DNA from: Adiantum capillus-veneris | Taxonomy: Eukaryota > Streptophyta > Polypodiopsida > Polypodiales > Pteridaceae | DNA length: 64,000 nucleotides | Direction of reading: 5' to 3' | NCBI GenBank assembly: GCA_014529385.2 | Contig: CM043958.1 | Coordinates: 139,388,398-139,452,397, forward strand | In this document: positions 23,572 through 35,679 of the stretch, piece by piece | Layout of the letters: each line of letters begins with the position of its first letter | How positions within the stretch are numbered: the stretch's first letter is position 1 | The notes under the pieces: model-generated | The model's input: only the letters and a program-made list of their open reading frames with translations | What the model was told of the DNA's origin: nothing | Database searches by the model: none | Position numbers and translations under genes: made by a program

Positions 23572-24470
23572 ATGCCTGGAGTTTCTGTCCTTTCTATACC
23601 TTACACTTGGTTCCTAAATGATAGATATACCCTTATCATTGTAACCACCCCAAATTATAGGTTAGATTGGCCCCATCATTATTTATATAAACAATCCCAA
23701 AGAGGAACCAAAATATAGCTTCCGAGCCCCTCACCCTCCAAATAGCCCCATTACTTGCCTATTGTTCTCGACTACATTTATGTTTATTGACACAAACCCC
23801 AATATAGATTCCTAGACCCTCGCCGTCCAAATAGCCCCATTATTTGCCTATTTTTTTCGACTACGGTTATGCTTCATATTGACACAAACCCAAATCTTAG
23901 GGACCTCGATGTTTTTAGATATGATTTATCTTTAACATTGGGGCTACCTACTAATCAACTCTTTTTTTCACATGAACCACCATTATTCCCTTCTCAACTC
24001 CTCCTTTGGGAAACCCTTCTACCCATTCAATGCAACCCCGAAATGACATTCCTTGATAAACCTTGTCGCCTAACCCCCCTCTAAACAAATCCAGATATTG
24101 TCTTTAACCTTTCTCCATACCAAATGTAGTCTTCAACCCAATGATTTAGCCCACTCTTTATTCACCTAGGCTCTATTCTCCTATGAAGCCACACCCTAAA
24201 CCTATCCTAATTGTTACTTACTATCTCAATAAACTACTATCCTACACTCTCAAAATGGAAGTTGAAGAACTCAAAGGCTACTATCCTAATAAATTTGCAA
24301 TCATGCTCTTTTCAAATGAACACTAAAGTAAACAAAGTCCAGCGAGTCTAATGGCACCACTTTTCAAGTGTCATAAGACTTATAGATAGTCCATTTGTAC
24401 CTCCGTTTAGATGTCATAAAATTATCCCTGTCTCACTTACCATTTGACTCCTAACTTCAACCACCTTATT
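23572..24470. repeat. Dispersed 0.9-kb repeat, copy A (uninterrupted)
   Basis: Starts near TTTATGCCTGGAGTTTCT and runs to at least TTTGACTCCTAACTT at 24457. It is homologous to 30505-30828 plus 35907-36479 (copy B). Copy A therefore shows what copy B looked like before Copia-1 (at 23904-23908 in copy A coordinates) and G1 (at about 24457) inserted. It contains a small internal duplication (CCTAG/CAGCCCCTCACC…AATAGCCCCATTA at 23720 and 23810). No coding potential was found. Confidence 0.85.
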
Positions 24471-27301
24471 GATGGAATCGCTTCTGGTACACCTCCTAGT
24501 TCTTAAATGAACATTTTGCGAGCCCCTAAAGCAGTAATCGAGGTTTACCTCACAAACTCTAGTTACCATGCTCAACCTACAAATAAATCACCAAGAGATT
24601 GTAAAACTTGCCCTGATGAGACCTAAAAGATCAAAACGCGTTGGCCCTTTTACAATCTCTATTGCCTTATTTAACTTTTTTCTCTCTCTTTTGGAAAGGA
24701 TTGCACGTTTGATTTTACATTTTTACAACCATTAAATGTTTGAAGATATTGACGCTTCACTTTCCACCTTAGAAACTTTATCCTTTTGTCAAATCTCACG
24801 CCTTCCTCTTTACATCAATGCATATCTAAAGCTACATCCCATAGCATCCATGGTGCGCTTCTCCAATCTACCTCAATCTCAGGCGAGACCTTGCCTTATG
24901 AAATGCCAAAGCTTCATTCCACCGCATCCTAGCCAGCCTTTTCTCAAATCTGCCTCAATCTTACATGTGCCCTTTTCATATGAATTGCCGAAATTTTATC
25001 CCACTATAGCCATGGAAAACTTTTTCTCAAATCTGCCCTCAGTCGGTAGTGCTAAGGGCTGCAGTTTTCTAGGAACCTACACCCGACATCTTAGCCTCAT
25101 CTCATACTTTACCCCTGCTTCTTGCCAAGCCTATGGCACTACCCCAATCCCACCCTTTTCACCCTTTGAAGTCAACGACCTCATACATGGAGCGCCCTCT
25201 TGTTTTCCTTCATGTAGACCAACACCTAATTACCCCTATAATTGCTTCTCAGTGCAGGTTGGCAAGTGCAAGCTCAACAAAGGGTCAGTGCATGTTTCCC
25301 ATACTGCTAATACCCTCATTTTTGGGTATTGATATTCACAAGTACCAGGTCTGAGTGTTCTCTCTTAACTTGGCTAGCCTCTTGCCTGGATTCAAAGTAC
25401 CCGAATCAACTGGTTCCTACATAAGAGATAGACCCAACATTCATGGCAGTCATGGCCGTAATGACAACCATGGTGCGGATTGATCTTCTCAGTGGACTAT
25501 TATCAACCTACTTAGAGGTTTTTGCAGAATATTTCCCTCTTCATTGGAGTCTTTACTGACATATTACAAAGTGCCACAAAATACCCCCCTCTTTGGTGGT
25601 GAGATGCTCTTTAGTCGAGTGTTTATTGAGAAGCTGCTTTGAGCTTTGCTTTTGGTTATGCTACATGCACCACTCACTAGGAATCCCTTCGAGTAACTTC
25701 AGAAATAACTTGAGTTTGCCCATGTGACAATGGCCTACATACCTTTGGAAACCTCAGGTTAACAAAAATAGGAAGGATATTCCTTTGCAATGTGCTCTCC
25801 CATCTTCCACATCTTCTATTGAAGTCAGAGTGTAACCTTTACTTTGAAAGGGGCCATTGTCTTACTACAAATGTGGCTCTTCCTTTTCCCCTCCCACCTC
25901 ATCATTGAGTGTACCTTTGTATCTTCTTATTTACTATGCAAAACTCTGGTAGTGATTGTTGCTGCTCATTTTAACTTGCCCCTTCACCCTTATACTTGTG
26001 TCTATTGAGTCCTTCTATAAAGGTCTTTTTGTCTCATTACTTCAAACCCCTGGTCGGTTTATCACTTTTTTGACAGACCTTGTACATCCTTTGTTTTTCT
26101 TAGCTCCATACTATTCAGATCATAGCTTTTTCTTGGTTGTTCGCTCCTTCACCCAAGCATCTTGTAGCTTGGGAGAAGCTCTACACCTATTATTCTCCTT
26201 CCTTAATTGCTCTCTAGAAACTAAGAACCCCTTGTGTAGTCTCCCCTTGATGACACCCTCGACACTTTTTGCATCTTCACCCAAGCATCTTGTAGCTTGG
26301 GAGCACCTCTACACCTATAAATCTCCCTCCTTAATCACTCTCTTGTCACTAAGAACCCCTTGTGTAGACTCCCCTTGATGGAACACTTGGCACATTCTGC
26401 ATCTTTACTCAACCCAGTGTCGAAATACGATAATTTCTCTCTTGACTCAAAGAGGCCCTTATGTATCCTCTTTTTGATGAAACCCTCAGCATCTACTTCA
26501 TCCGTACTCAGCCAAGCATTGGAATACATAGATCTTGCTTTATCATAATCTTTATGCTTGAGGAGCCAATGGTCTGTATGCTTTCAGATCACCATTACCC
26601 ATCTCAAATCTTACCTATTCAAAACCTTAAATCTAAGATGAAAATGCAAGCTAGAACTCCCTTATCTGTCTAACCTAAGCTTGGGGTGTTTTTATAGCTA
26701 TGAGGGATCCAAAATTATTAATACCTTCTACTTCAGTTAATGGATATCAGATACGAGGCTAATCATCTCATCCTGATGTGCCAACCCACCCTATTTGTGT
26801 GTCACCTAACAAGCTTCTTGTATTTTCCAACTCTAATTACCTTACATCTTTCTCCCTTTTGTCTCTACCTCTCGGAGTCTATAGACGCAAAATACATCAT
26901 TAAAGTTCTCCACCTCTTGTGCGCATCTTTCCTAGCCTTTCTTGCCCTGGAATAATAAACCCTCTCAAATTTATACCCAAATTTTCTCATCAAAGCCCAT
27001 AACCAAGTCACCTAACAATAAAGCTATCTATACCTTCATATCCAAAATTGTTTGTCAACACTTTTGGTTATGTGTTTTTGGTGGGGGAGCCAAGGCTTGG
27101 TTCCTCTCTTAGAATCAAGGGAAATCTCAAATGGTCCAAAATGTGCACATGGCTGCCCTCAACTAGCCATTAGTGATAAACAGATTTGTGCCAACACCAT
27201 GGAGGTAGCTATTTCAAGCAATGAATGTCTTGACCATGGTTTAGCCTTGGTCCCATCACTTTTGGAGAGGAAACCTATATTTTGAGTCTAAATTCAAGGA
27301 A
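24471..27301. other. Unassigned DNA with local tandem repeats
   Basis: No recognisable protein. Two local tandem arrays are visible. A unit of ~80 bp (AAAGCT…ATCCC…TTCTCAAATCTGCCTCAATC) occurs about three times at 24830-25040. A ~128-bp unit containing ACCCAAGCATCTTGTAGCTT occurs about 2.5 times at 26145-26480. The 198-codon frame at 24736-25332 spans the first array and is low-complexity, with no known motif; I do not call it a gene. Confidence 0.5.
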
Positions 27302-27305
27302 TTAA

Positions 27306-28617
27306 CACTAGGTTGGTAATGGGACACTTTTACGTCCTGTTAAGTGACCATTTTCCTTGAATTATGTCAAGAGTTTCAAAATGGATTTTGAGGTGATATC
27401 TGTCTAGAAAGTTGTCTCATGAGCTGAAAAAAACTCCACATTTTTTTGGAATATCAATTCCATCTTTAACCTTGTCCTTGCACAACATTTCACAACCTAA
27501 ACAGTGTGAAAAAACGAGTCCTGTTTTTAGCTTTTTTCAACTTTTTGCAACTATACCACTCTAGAATTCATGTTTGTGAGGTCTATAATGCTAGAGAACT
27601 ATCTTTAGTAGTCCTCAACATGTCCTCATGCTTCTAGGGAGAAATAAATGTTAAAGTTGTAAGTTATGACCAAATTACAAAAATTGTCAAATCCTGTTTT
27701 TAAGCCAATTTTAGCTCTTCTATGATTTTTTTGGTGGCTTTCATGATATCCAAATACAGTTTTGATTTTCTATGTCGCATATTGTAACATAAAGCTAATA
27801 TTCCTTGAGTTTTGGGGCACCTAATACCCTATTTTGCATAGTAGACAACGATGGTTGATTTTTTCAATTATAGAAGAAAACGAAACATTTTAGTATATCA
27901 AGTATAGCTTTTTCAATATTGTTAGTTTCTTGTGACAACTACATGCATTTTGTAGGTAGTAACCATATCTAGTCATAAGGATCAATTAATTTGGCTAGAT
28001 ATTGAATAATTTCTATGGGATTCTACAACTCATAATGTTGAACCCAGTTTTTTCATGTTTGGTGTATTTAGTACTTCATCTTTGTTCCCAAGATTCCCCT
28101 TGGTAAGAGATGTATTATTCTTTTGACATGCTCCATGGCTCCTTATGAACCTAAAGGACAATAGGGAACTAAGAAAACATGCATACATTATTTGTATTGA
28201 GCGTGGCTTTAGAAACTTTGATGATAGGTTTGCAGAATGGTAAAAATTTAACTTTTTTGTACCTATTTCTTTTGGCAAAACAAAAAATAGTGAGTGAGAA
28301 GCAATCATATGTTCTGATCACCAACCCATTGAAGTTAACTAGGGAATTTATCTCAAGTCCTACAAAAATCCCTAATCTTATTTTTATGCAAAAAACGTAA
28401 GAAATGATTGTTTTGATGAAAATGTACTGGTCCATCAACTTTGGAGGCTTGGTGTGACCAAAAGATGAGAAATTTTACAAGTTTCTTGTGTAGTAGGCCT
28501 TGAACTATAACCTCATGAAAGGATTTTACAAAATGAGTGGATCTACTATGGTTTTGAAGGTTTCTTTCAAAACCCTGAAAGGACACTTTTATGTCCTGCT
28601 AGGTTACCAACCTAGTG
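27306..28617. mobile_element. TTAA-flanked DNA element E1 (non-autonomous)
   Basis: A 1,312-bp unit bounded by terminal inverted repeats CACTAGGTTGGTAA and flanked on both sides by TTAA (27302-27305 and 28618-28621). A GGACACTTTTAYGTCC imperfect hairpin lies a few bases inside each end. It has no transposase ORF. A second copy (57918-59237) shares the interior, for example CCTGTTTTT(A/G)GCTTTTTT and TATACCACTCTA. TTAA target duplication is typical of the piggyBac superfamily, but the CACTA start is not, so family assignment is open. TTAA could also be the last bases of the inverted repeat. Confidence 0.75.
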
Positions 28618-28621
28618 TTAA

Positions 28622-30504
28622 GAACCATGGTTGTCATAAAATCTAATATCTAATATCTAACCAACCCAAACGATTTTCTCATATTAAATTGATCACTTAA
28701 TGTGGGAGAATAAACGGGAACAAGTGTTAAGATATAGATATGTGCTTATAGATCTATCTCAACACGGGGCCAATGGTAAAGGGGCCCAAATGAGAGATGG
28801 TCTATCAAAGAGCAAGGCTAACAAATGGAGCATAAGACCTTAGGGTTAGCTTCATTGAAGACCTCCAATAATGTGTGTAAAATGCTTTTGACCTTAGGTA
28901 AGCTAGGGCTGAGCTTGAGGCGCGGGAACCCGACCCAGCTGGAGGTGCTTGTCCTACTTGTCTTGCTTGATGACTAAGGTTCTTGATGATTGAGGTGCTT
29001 GAGATTCTTGAGGTGCTTAATTATTGAGATGCTTGAGGTGCTTGACATGCTTGAGATGCTAGGGTTGCACTTGAGGTGAGAACCCAGCTCAAGCTTAAAG
29101 TGCTTATGAGCCAAGCTTGTGGTGGGAACTGGGCCTATGCCTGAGGGGCTTGAGGTGTCAAAAAGTCAAAGATTCAATACCTACAAGGAGGGGGCGAGCC
29201 CTACATGAGGGGGGATGAGAGAGAACACCCACACACTCACACAAGGCATGCATGGTACAAAGAAAGCAAAAGGGACACTTGTCAAGTTCCTCCTCATGTT
29301 GCCCTCATGGTGTGCCTGAAGCCTATTGGTTGGCCACCCAAGGGGTCCAATAATAATTTAGGAGATTTAATTAATTGATTTATCATTTATCTAGCCCTCT
29401 CTCTCAAAAGGGGGGGGGTCGACCCAAGAAATCTAGGGGGTTGCTTAGGGGGTATACTCACCCACACACACTCACAAACACTCTCATTGTGTGCTATGCA
29501 AAGTGCAAGAGCTCCCTCTCCTTCTCCAAGCAAGTAGAGGTTGAGAGCCTACACCAACACTCTTGGATATGGAGTGCAAATCCAACCAAGAGCCATGCTT
29601 CAATGCTTAATCTTGCCATCTCCTTCTTCTTCATTACTATGCTATTATGTATGCTAGCAACAAGAGTTATGATAAGTGAGGAACTAATTCTTTCTCCTAC
29701 GAAATGTTTCTTCTTCCTCTTCCCTACCCTCATTCCCTGCTAGCTCTCTCCACCTTCGAAGGTGTTTGAGGTCTTGGGACTGAGTCTTGGGATAGTTAAA
29801 GCTTTCTTCAAGTTTATGTTATGTTTGTGATGCATGAAGCTTTCCATCTTCATTGCATCACCTAGGTCACAAGGAACACAAAGATTGTATTGTAACAAGT
29901 CTCTCTTAATGGGAGAAATCATAATACAAATGCCTACTGGAGGGGGGACCGGCTCCACATAAATCCGGTCCTCAACAGTTGTCATGTTCTCTAAATTCTC
30001 TCTCTTGCAAAAGTATTGTTCATGCCAAGTTAGCTAATTTCTATGATTATGTTGATATCTTCAATCATGTTCACCCGCTATGCTCACAAAGTCATTTCTC
30101 AAAAGTACTCTCATTAATTTCCGCTACTCTCAAGTTAAATAGGCCAATTCCATTACAATGGTTGGCCAAATCAGTCTAAATTCATCAAGCTTTCCCCTTC
30201 CCCCCTCCTTTGTCTATCAAACTTCTCTCTGCACCCTTCCCTCCTCTCTATCTCGCTTCTCTCTATGCTTTGTGGTCCTTGGAAAATCCCTATCCCTACC
30301 CAAACTCATTGCCTTGTATTCCCTTTTTAAAATTTCTTTTTAGCCAAATTTTAAAACCTTTATCTATTTGATCCCTTCCTATGGTGTTTTCCTTGCTCCT
30401 CATGCACAATAAATCTCTTTCGAAAACTAAGCCGAAGTCCAAGCCAGTCAACATGCTCCAATATAACATCAAAGTTAACCCCATGCTTTCCTTGTTCAAA
30501 TTTA
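28622..30504. other. Unassigned DNA with CTTGAGGTG low-complexity tract
   Basis: At about 28920-29160 words such as CTTGAGGTG and GCTTGAG repeat irregularly. G-rich purine runs occur at 29194-29220 and 29408-29417, and GGAGGGGGGACCGG at 29940, but no LTR pair could be matched to them. No supported gene. Confidence 0.5.
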
Positions 30505-30828
30505 TGCCTGGAGTTTTTTCCCTTTCTGTACCTTACACTTGGTTCCTAAATGATAGATGTACCCTTATCATTGTAACCACCCCAAATTATAGGTTAGATT
30601 GGCCCCATCATTCTTTATATAAACAATCCCAAAGAGGAACCAAAATATAGCTTCCTAGCCCCTCACCCTCCAAATAGCCTCATTACTTGCCTATTGTTCT
30701 CGACTACGTTTATTGACACAAACCCCAATATAGCTTCCTAGCCCCTCACCGTCCAAATAGCCCCATTATTTGCCTATTGTTTCCGACTACAGTTATGCTT
30801 CATATTGACACAAACCATAATCTTATGA
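30505..30828. repeat. Dispersed 0.9-kb repeat, copy B, left part
   Basis: Homologous to 23572-23903 (TTTATGCCTGGAGTTTTT, TACACTTGGTTCCTAAATG, AACCACCCCAAATTATAGGT). The match stops at AATCTTATG, immediately before ten bases identical to the Copia-1 polypurine tract and the 5' LTR. The remainder of the copy resumes at 35907. Confidence 0.85.
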
Positions 30829-30837
30829 GGGGGGATT

Positions 30838-31064
30838 TGTTACCATATACATGTGGTAGTGATGTGTGTGAACACACTAGGACCGCCGGGGCATTTTTTC
30901 CCTCTTTAGGAGGTTTTTTCCCCCGTGCATTATATATACGCCCATCACTCTAGGGCTAACTATCTTTCCATTGCACACTAAGTAACATACTCTCTATTGT
31001 GTGCCTTGAGCTTCCTTCGTCTTCTCCAAGCTGTGTGTGTTTCTCTGCAACCCTAATTCCAACA
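30838..31064 (+). repeat. Copia-1 5' LTR
   Basis: Starts TGTTACCATATAC and ends AATTCCAACA (TG…CA). It contains a TATATATA promoter string at about 30932 and a CA-rich R/U5 region. It differs from the 3' LTR only at one position within CTCTAGGGCT versus CTCTAGTGCT. Confidence 0.97.
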
Positions 31065-31066
31065 AT

Positions 31067-31078
31067 TGGTATCAGAGC
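31067..31078 (+). other. Copia-1 primer-binding site (tRNA-iMet)
   Basis: TGGTATCAGAGC, two bases after the LTR, is the exact complement of the 3' end of plant initiator tRNA-Met, the standard copia minus-strand primer. Confidence 0.97.
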
Positions 31079-31321
31079 AGGTCACGTCCTCCCGGGCTTA
31101 GTCGCCAGCTGCTCCAGCACACGCCTGCTCACTTTCTCCGTTTCCACTACGGGCAGTACTGCACAGGCTATTTCGTCATTTGGTGCAGATTTTCTGTCAG
31201 TGCCGCTTTCTGCATAACAGGTGCCTTACAGTCTTCTACGGTTTGTGCTATATAGCACAAGTTGTTCCCGGTCCATTTCTCCTATTTTCGGGCAGTTTTC
31301 ACATCAGGTGCAGCATTTACC

Positions 31322-32464
31322 ATGGCTGACAACAACAACACAGATGTGTTCAAGATGTTTGCTGTTGAGGACAGGTTGGATGGGGACAACTACCCTATGT
31401 GGACTTATATGATGCAACATGTTCTTGTGTCAAAAGGTGTCTGGAACATTGTGCAGGGCATTGATGTACGTCCTGGTTCTGAAGATGTAGGCGATGTTGA
31501 GGATGTTGCAGGTCTTGCTGCAAGGATTGCAGCTGTTAGAGTTGTTTTGCCTACGGCAGAACAAGCTTGTTGGGATGTTAAGGATGCGCAGGCTCATGCA
31601 TTGATTGCCTTGTCTGTGAAGCGCACCATTATTCCTCACATCCGTTCAGCAAAATCTGCAAAACAGGCTTGGGATATTCTAGCAGGTCTTTATGCAAGCC
31701 GCAATGAGGCTAAAATTGCTTTGCTGCGTAAAGAGCTAGAGTCGAAGATTATGCATGAGGAAGATGATATGGACACTTTCCTTGCTAGTGTCAAGGATAT
31801 CAATGAGCAACTCATTTCTGCAGGTGAAGTCATTTCGGACAGTTCCCTTGTGCAGACTGTTCTTGATGCCTTACCAGATTCCTACCAGACTTTTGCTAGT
31901 ACTTGGAGACTGATGACTCAAGGAAATCCTGAAGTTGTCAAGTTTGATGCATTATGCACATTGCTGTTGCAAGAGTCACTTTCTAGAAAAAACAGGACTA
32001 GGCAGCGTGCAGTTGAACAGGCTTTTATTGCTTCTCAAAGAAAGGGTGGTAACAGTAATGCAGCCACTTCTTATGGTTCTGCTGCGAGTGGCAAAAATTA
32101 TGTTCCTAATGCTTCTGCTGGCAGCACTTCGTCTGGCAATTCTGGTGATAAGGGCAAAAAGAAGATGCGTTGCCATTATTGTAAAGCCAATGATCACTTG
32201 ATCAAGTCGTGTCCTAAGTTGAAGGCCAAAGAGGCTAAGAAGAAAGAGGGTGGTTCCACTGCAAATGCTGGTTCCACTACAAATGCAGCCATTGTTGAGT
32301 CTTCTGTGAAAGGAGATTGTGATGCTGATGTTGATGCAGAATGGGCTTTTAGCACAGAGTGCACTTACAATCCTGCTGTCCATGATGCATGCTTGTCAGT
32401 TGCTGCAGATTCACGTGTGGTATTTCGACAGTGGTGCTACAAAGCACATTACCTCACATCGTGA
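31322..32464 (+). CDS. gag: Copia-1 gag (capsid/nucleocapsid)
   Basis: The first ATG of the mature protein is taken at 31322 (MADNNNTDVFKMF), since the in-frame ATG at 31262 lies in leader sequence. The N-terminal ~230 residues are the copia gag fold (DNYPMWTYMMQHVL near residue 22; LLRKELESKIMHEEDD near 140; VVLDALPDSYQTF-like VQTVLDALPDSYQ near 180). A CCHC zinc knuckle CHYCKANDHLIKSC follows near residue 283, then a basic linker. Gag packages element RNA in cytoplasmic particles. The frame runs on into out-of-frame sequence after about 32410, so the last ~18 residues are not native. Gag and pol would normally be one polyprotein. Confidence 0.92.
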   Translation: MADNNNTDVFKMFAVEDRLDGDNYPMWTYMMQHVLVSKGVWNIVQGIDVRPGSEDVGDVEDVAGLAARIAAVRVVLPTAEQACWDVKDAQAHALIALSVKRTIIPHIRSAKSAKQAWDILAGLYASRNEAKIALLRKELESKIMHEEDDMDTFLASVKDINEQLISAGEVISDSSLVQTVLDALPDSYQTFASTWRLMTQGNPEVVKFDALCTLLLQESLSRKNRTRQRAVEQAFIASQRKGGNSNAATSYGSAASGKNYVPNASAGSTSSGNSGDKGKKKMRCHYCKANDHLIKSCPKLKAKEAKKKEGGSTANAGSTTNAAIVESSVKGDCDADVDAEWAFSTECTYNPAVHDACLSVAADSRVVFRQWCYKAHYLTS

Positions 32465-35400
32465 ATTGTCTACCTCTCTCGAGTCTGTCCCTCATGGGAA
32501 TTCAGTCACTTGTGCCAACAATGCCTCTTATCCAGTTCAGGGAGTTGGAAAGATTGTGCTCACTGCTGCTAATGGCAGTTCCTTCACACTTGTTGATGCA
32601 CTTTATGTACCTGGGATCAAGAAGAATCTCTTGTCTGTATCCGCACTTGCTAGACTTGGACTTGTAGTCAAATTTGTGGATGACAGATGTACAGTTCATG
32701 ATCTCAGTTTTGGTGATGAAATTGTTGCATCTGGGCTTTTGTGCCGTGGGCTGTATAAGCTCACTTTGTATGACAAGTGTGGACAAAATTTTGCAAATGT
32801 TGTTGCAGATTCAAGGGCTATTTCAGATGCAAAACTTTGGCATGCACGTTTTGGTCATCTGAATTTTGCCAGTTTGCTGCGTTTGCAGAAATCTGATATG
32901 GTTGCTTCTTTGCCGCCTCTTGAAGCACCTGTCAAACATGTTTGTGAAGGCTGTATTCTGGGTAAAATGCAGCGTTCTAAGTTTCCAAAGGATGGTTCAG
33001 TTAGGGCCACATGCAGGTTGCAGCTTGTGCATAGTGATGTTTGTGGGCCCATGCAAACTCCGTCCTTGGGCAATTACCTGTACTTCGTGACTTTCATTGA
33101 TGATTACTCCAGGCATGCATGGGTATTTCCGCTTAAAGCGAAGTCCGAAGTTTTTATGTGCTTCAAACAATTTCTGGCTATGGCTGAAAATGTCTCAAAA
33201 TGTACTATGGGCACCCTCCGTTCCGATCGAGGGGGGGAGTATATGTCTCATGAATTTAATGCATTTCTGGCTAGTCGTGGGATAAAACACCAATGTACAG
33301 TGCCTTATACACCTCAGCAAAATGGTGTTGCTGAGAGGAAAAACAGGTCACTAACGGAAATGGCACGATGTATGGTCAAAAGTCAAGCTTTGCCGCATTC
33401 TTTTTGGCTTGAGGCCATCATGTGTGCCACTTATGTACTTAACAGGTGTCCTACGAAAGCTTTGCAGTCTATTACTCCATATGAAGCATGGCATGATAGA
33501 AAGCCTTCTATTGAGCACATGCGTGTTTTTGGGTGTTTGGCATATGCTTTGGTGCCACAAGTGCAGCGCAGAAAATTGGATGATAAGGCTGTCAAATGTA
33601 TTTTTGTTGGTTATAGTGCTGAAAGCAAAGGTTACAGGTTGTATCATCCGCAAACAAAACGTATTCTGGTTTCACGGGATGTAGTGTTTGTGGAAGATTC
33701 TGTTCAGCCCTTGCTGTCATGTACTAGAGACAGTAATGTAAGCTCACAGGAAATTTATGACACTTTGTTGCCTCTTTTCAGTGGTGGAAATATGAATGTA
33801 AGTTCCAATGAGGCAAATGTACAGCCTATGGGGGTTTCTGAAAATGTTTTAGAACAGCCTATTACTGATGCAGATGTACATGATGTACTTGATGAGGAAA
33901 GGGCTGAAAATGAGCAGGCTAGAGGTATGCCAAAATGGCTGGTGCACACTTTGCGTGACAGTACATTGGATGCACCTTTATCTAGTCGTACTCGTTCAGG
34001 CTCTCGCCATGCATCTTATGCATCAGATTGTTATGCTTTGGCTGTGTCTAGTTTACATGATGTTGAGGAGCCTCTGTCTTTTGATGAAGCACAGAATTCA
34101 AAAAATTGGATTGCTGCCATGAAATCAGAATATGATGCACTTATAGAGAATGACACATGGACTTTATGTGATTTGCCTCCTGGCAAAAAGGCCATTGGTA
34201 CGAAGTGGGTTTACAAGTTGAAACGCAAGCCGGATGGTGAGATCGATCGCCATAAGGCTCGACTTGTTGCAAAGGGTTATGCACAACAAAAAGGCATAGA
34301 TTATGAAGAGACTTTTGCTCCCACTTGTCGTATGACTACTGTACGTTTTCTATGTGCATTGAGCTCATTTTGGTTGGGATGTACATCAATCAGACATTGT
34401 TACTGCTTTCTTGAATGGTGACATATTTGAGGATGTTTATGTAACGCAGCCTCGCGGTTTTGTCATAAAAGGACAAGAGGACAAAGTGTGCAAATGTAAG
34501 AAGGCTTTGTATGGGTTGAAGCAATCTCCTCGTGCTTGGTATGAGAAATCTGACACTCATTTGGTTAAACGAGGCTTTCGTAACAGTCCAACAGAAAGCA
34601 CATTGTATGTAAAGCGTGAGGATGATGTATTTCTCATTGTGGTTCTTTATGTTGATGATTTGCTGATCACTGGACCAAATGAGAGACATATTGCTGAATT
34701 TAAGGCTGATTTGAATGCTACTTTCAAGATGAAAGATTTGGGGCTGTTGCATCATTACTTGGGTATACAGTTTAAGCAGTGTGATGGTGGTATTGCCTTG
34801 TGTCAGAAAAGTTACATAGAGACATTGCTATGTAAGTTTGGACTTGAGGATTGCAAACCTATTGCCACTCCCATGGAAACAGGTTTGAAGTTGAGTCTAC
34901 ATGATGCTGGCGATCCTGCTGATGTCACTCTTTATCAAACTGCTGTTGGCTGCCTCATTTATGTATGCAACACGAGGCCAGATATTCAGTTTGCAGTCTC
35001 GCAGGTCAGCAGATTTATGCATAGCCCAGGGTCTAAGCATTGGCAGGCTGTCAAGAGGATTTTCCGCTACCTTAGTGGCACTTTACATCTTGGTTTGTTT
35101 TATCCCAAGGGGGGATCATTGCCACCAGACTTACATGCTTTTTCGGACTCATATTGGGCTGGTTGTTTTGACACGCGAGTGTCCACAAGTGGTTTTTGTT
35201 TCATGCTTGGCAGTTCATGTATATCATGGTTGAGCAAGAAGCAACCTACTGTGGCCACTTCGAGTTGTGAGTCTGAGTACAGGGCAGTCTTCATAGCTAC
35301 GGTTGAGTGTGTATGGCTCAGACGCCTTATGGATGACTTGGGTGTTGGACAGGACACTGCCAACACTATCTACACTGACAGTCAGAGCGCATTGGAGGTT

Positions 35401-35604
35401 GCGAGGAACCCAGTTTTTCATGCTCGCACAAAGCACATTGAGGTGCATTACCACTATGTCAGGGAGAGGCTCTCAGCAGGAGAGATCAGCTTGGCTTATG
35501 TGCCAACACAGGACAACCTTGCAGATCTTTTCACAAAGGCATTGTCTCGTGAGAAGCTTGAAGCTTTCCGCAAAGCTTTGGGCTTACTCCCCTTTGTGGA
35601 CTGA
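32410..35604 (+). pseudogene. pol: Copia-1 pol: protease, integrase, RT, RNase H
   Basis: Domains in order. Protease: WYFDSGATKHIT at about 32420. Integrase: zinc finger H-x-H…CEGCILGK at about 32838-32970, then DDE residues in HSDVCGPM, LRSDRGGEYM and PQQNGVAERKN, to about 33450. RT: KKAIGTKWVYKLKRKPDGE at about 34187 and YVDDLLITG at about 34650. RNase H: DSYWAG, TDSQSALE and HIEVHYHYVRE, ending ALGLLPFVD. Two frame breaks disable it. Gag and pol frames differ at about 32410, consistent with loss of two bases in a GTGTG run. A second break near 34365 lies just before HFGWDVHQSD in RT. Otherwise the coding is clean, which fits a very young element. Confidence 0.94.
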
Positions 35605-35669
35605 TCCTGTCCTCAGGGCATGGCACTTCCCTTTACTCATGTGCCAGCTCTCGTTCACCGCATCACTCC

Positions 35670-35679
35670 AGGGGGGATT
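35670..35679 (+). other. Copia-1 polypurine tract
   Basis: AGGGGGGATT directly precedes the TG of the 3' LTR and primes plus-strand synthesis. An identical ten-base copy stands outside the 5' LTR at 30828-30837. Confidence 0.9.

Noticed and set aside
24736-25332. 198-codon frame
   Set aside because: It spans a ~80-bp tandem repeat and has low-complexity Pro/Ser/Phe-rich composition with no known domain.
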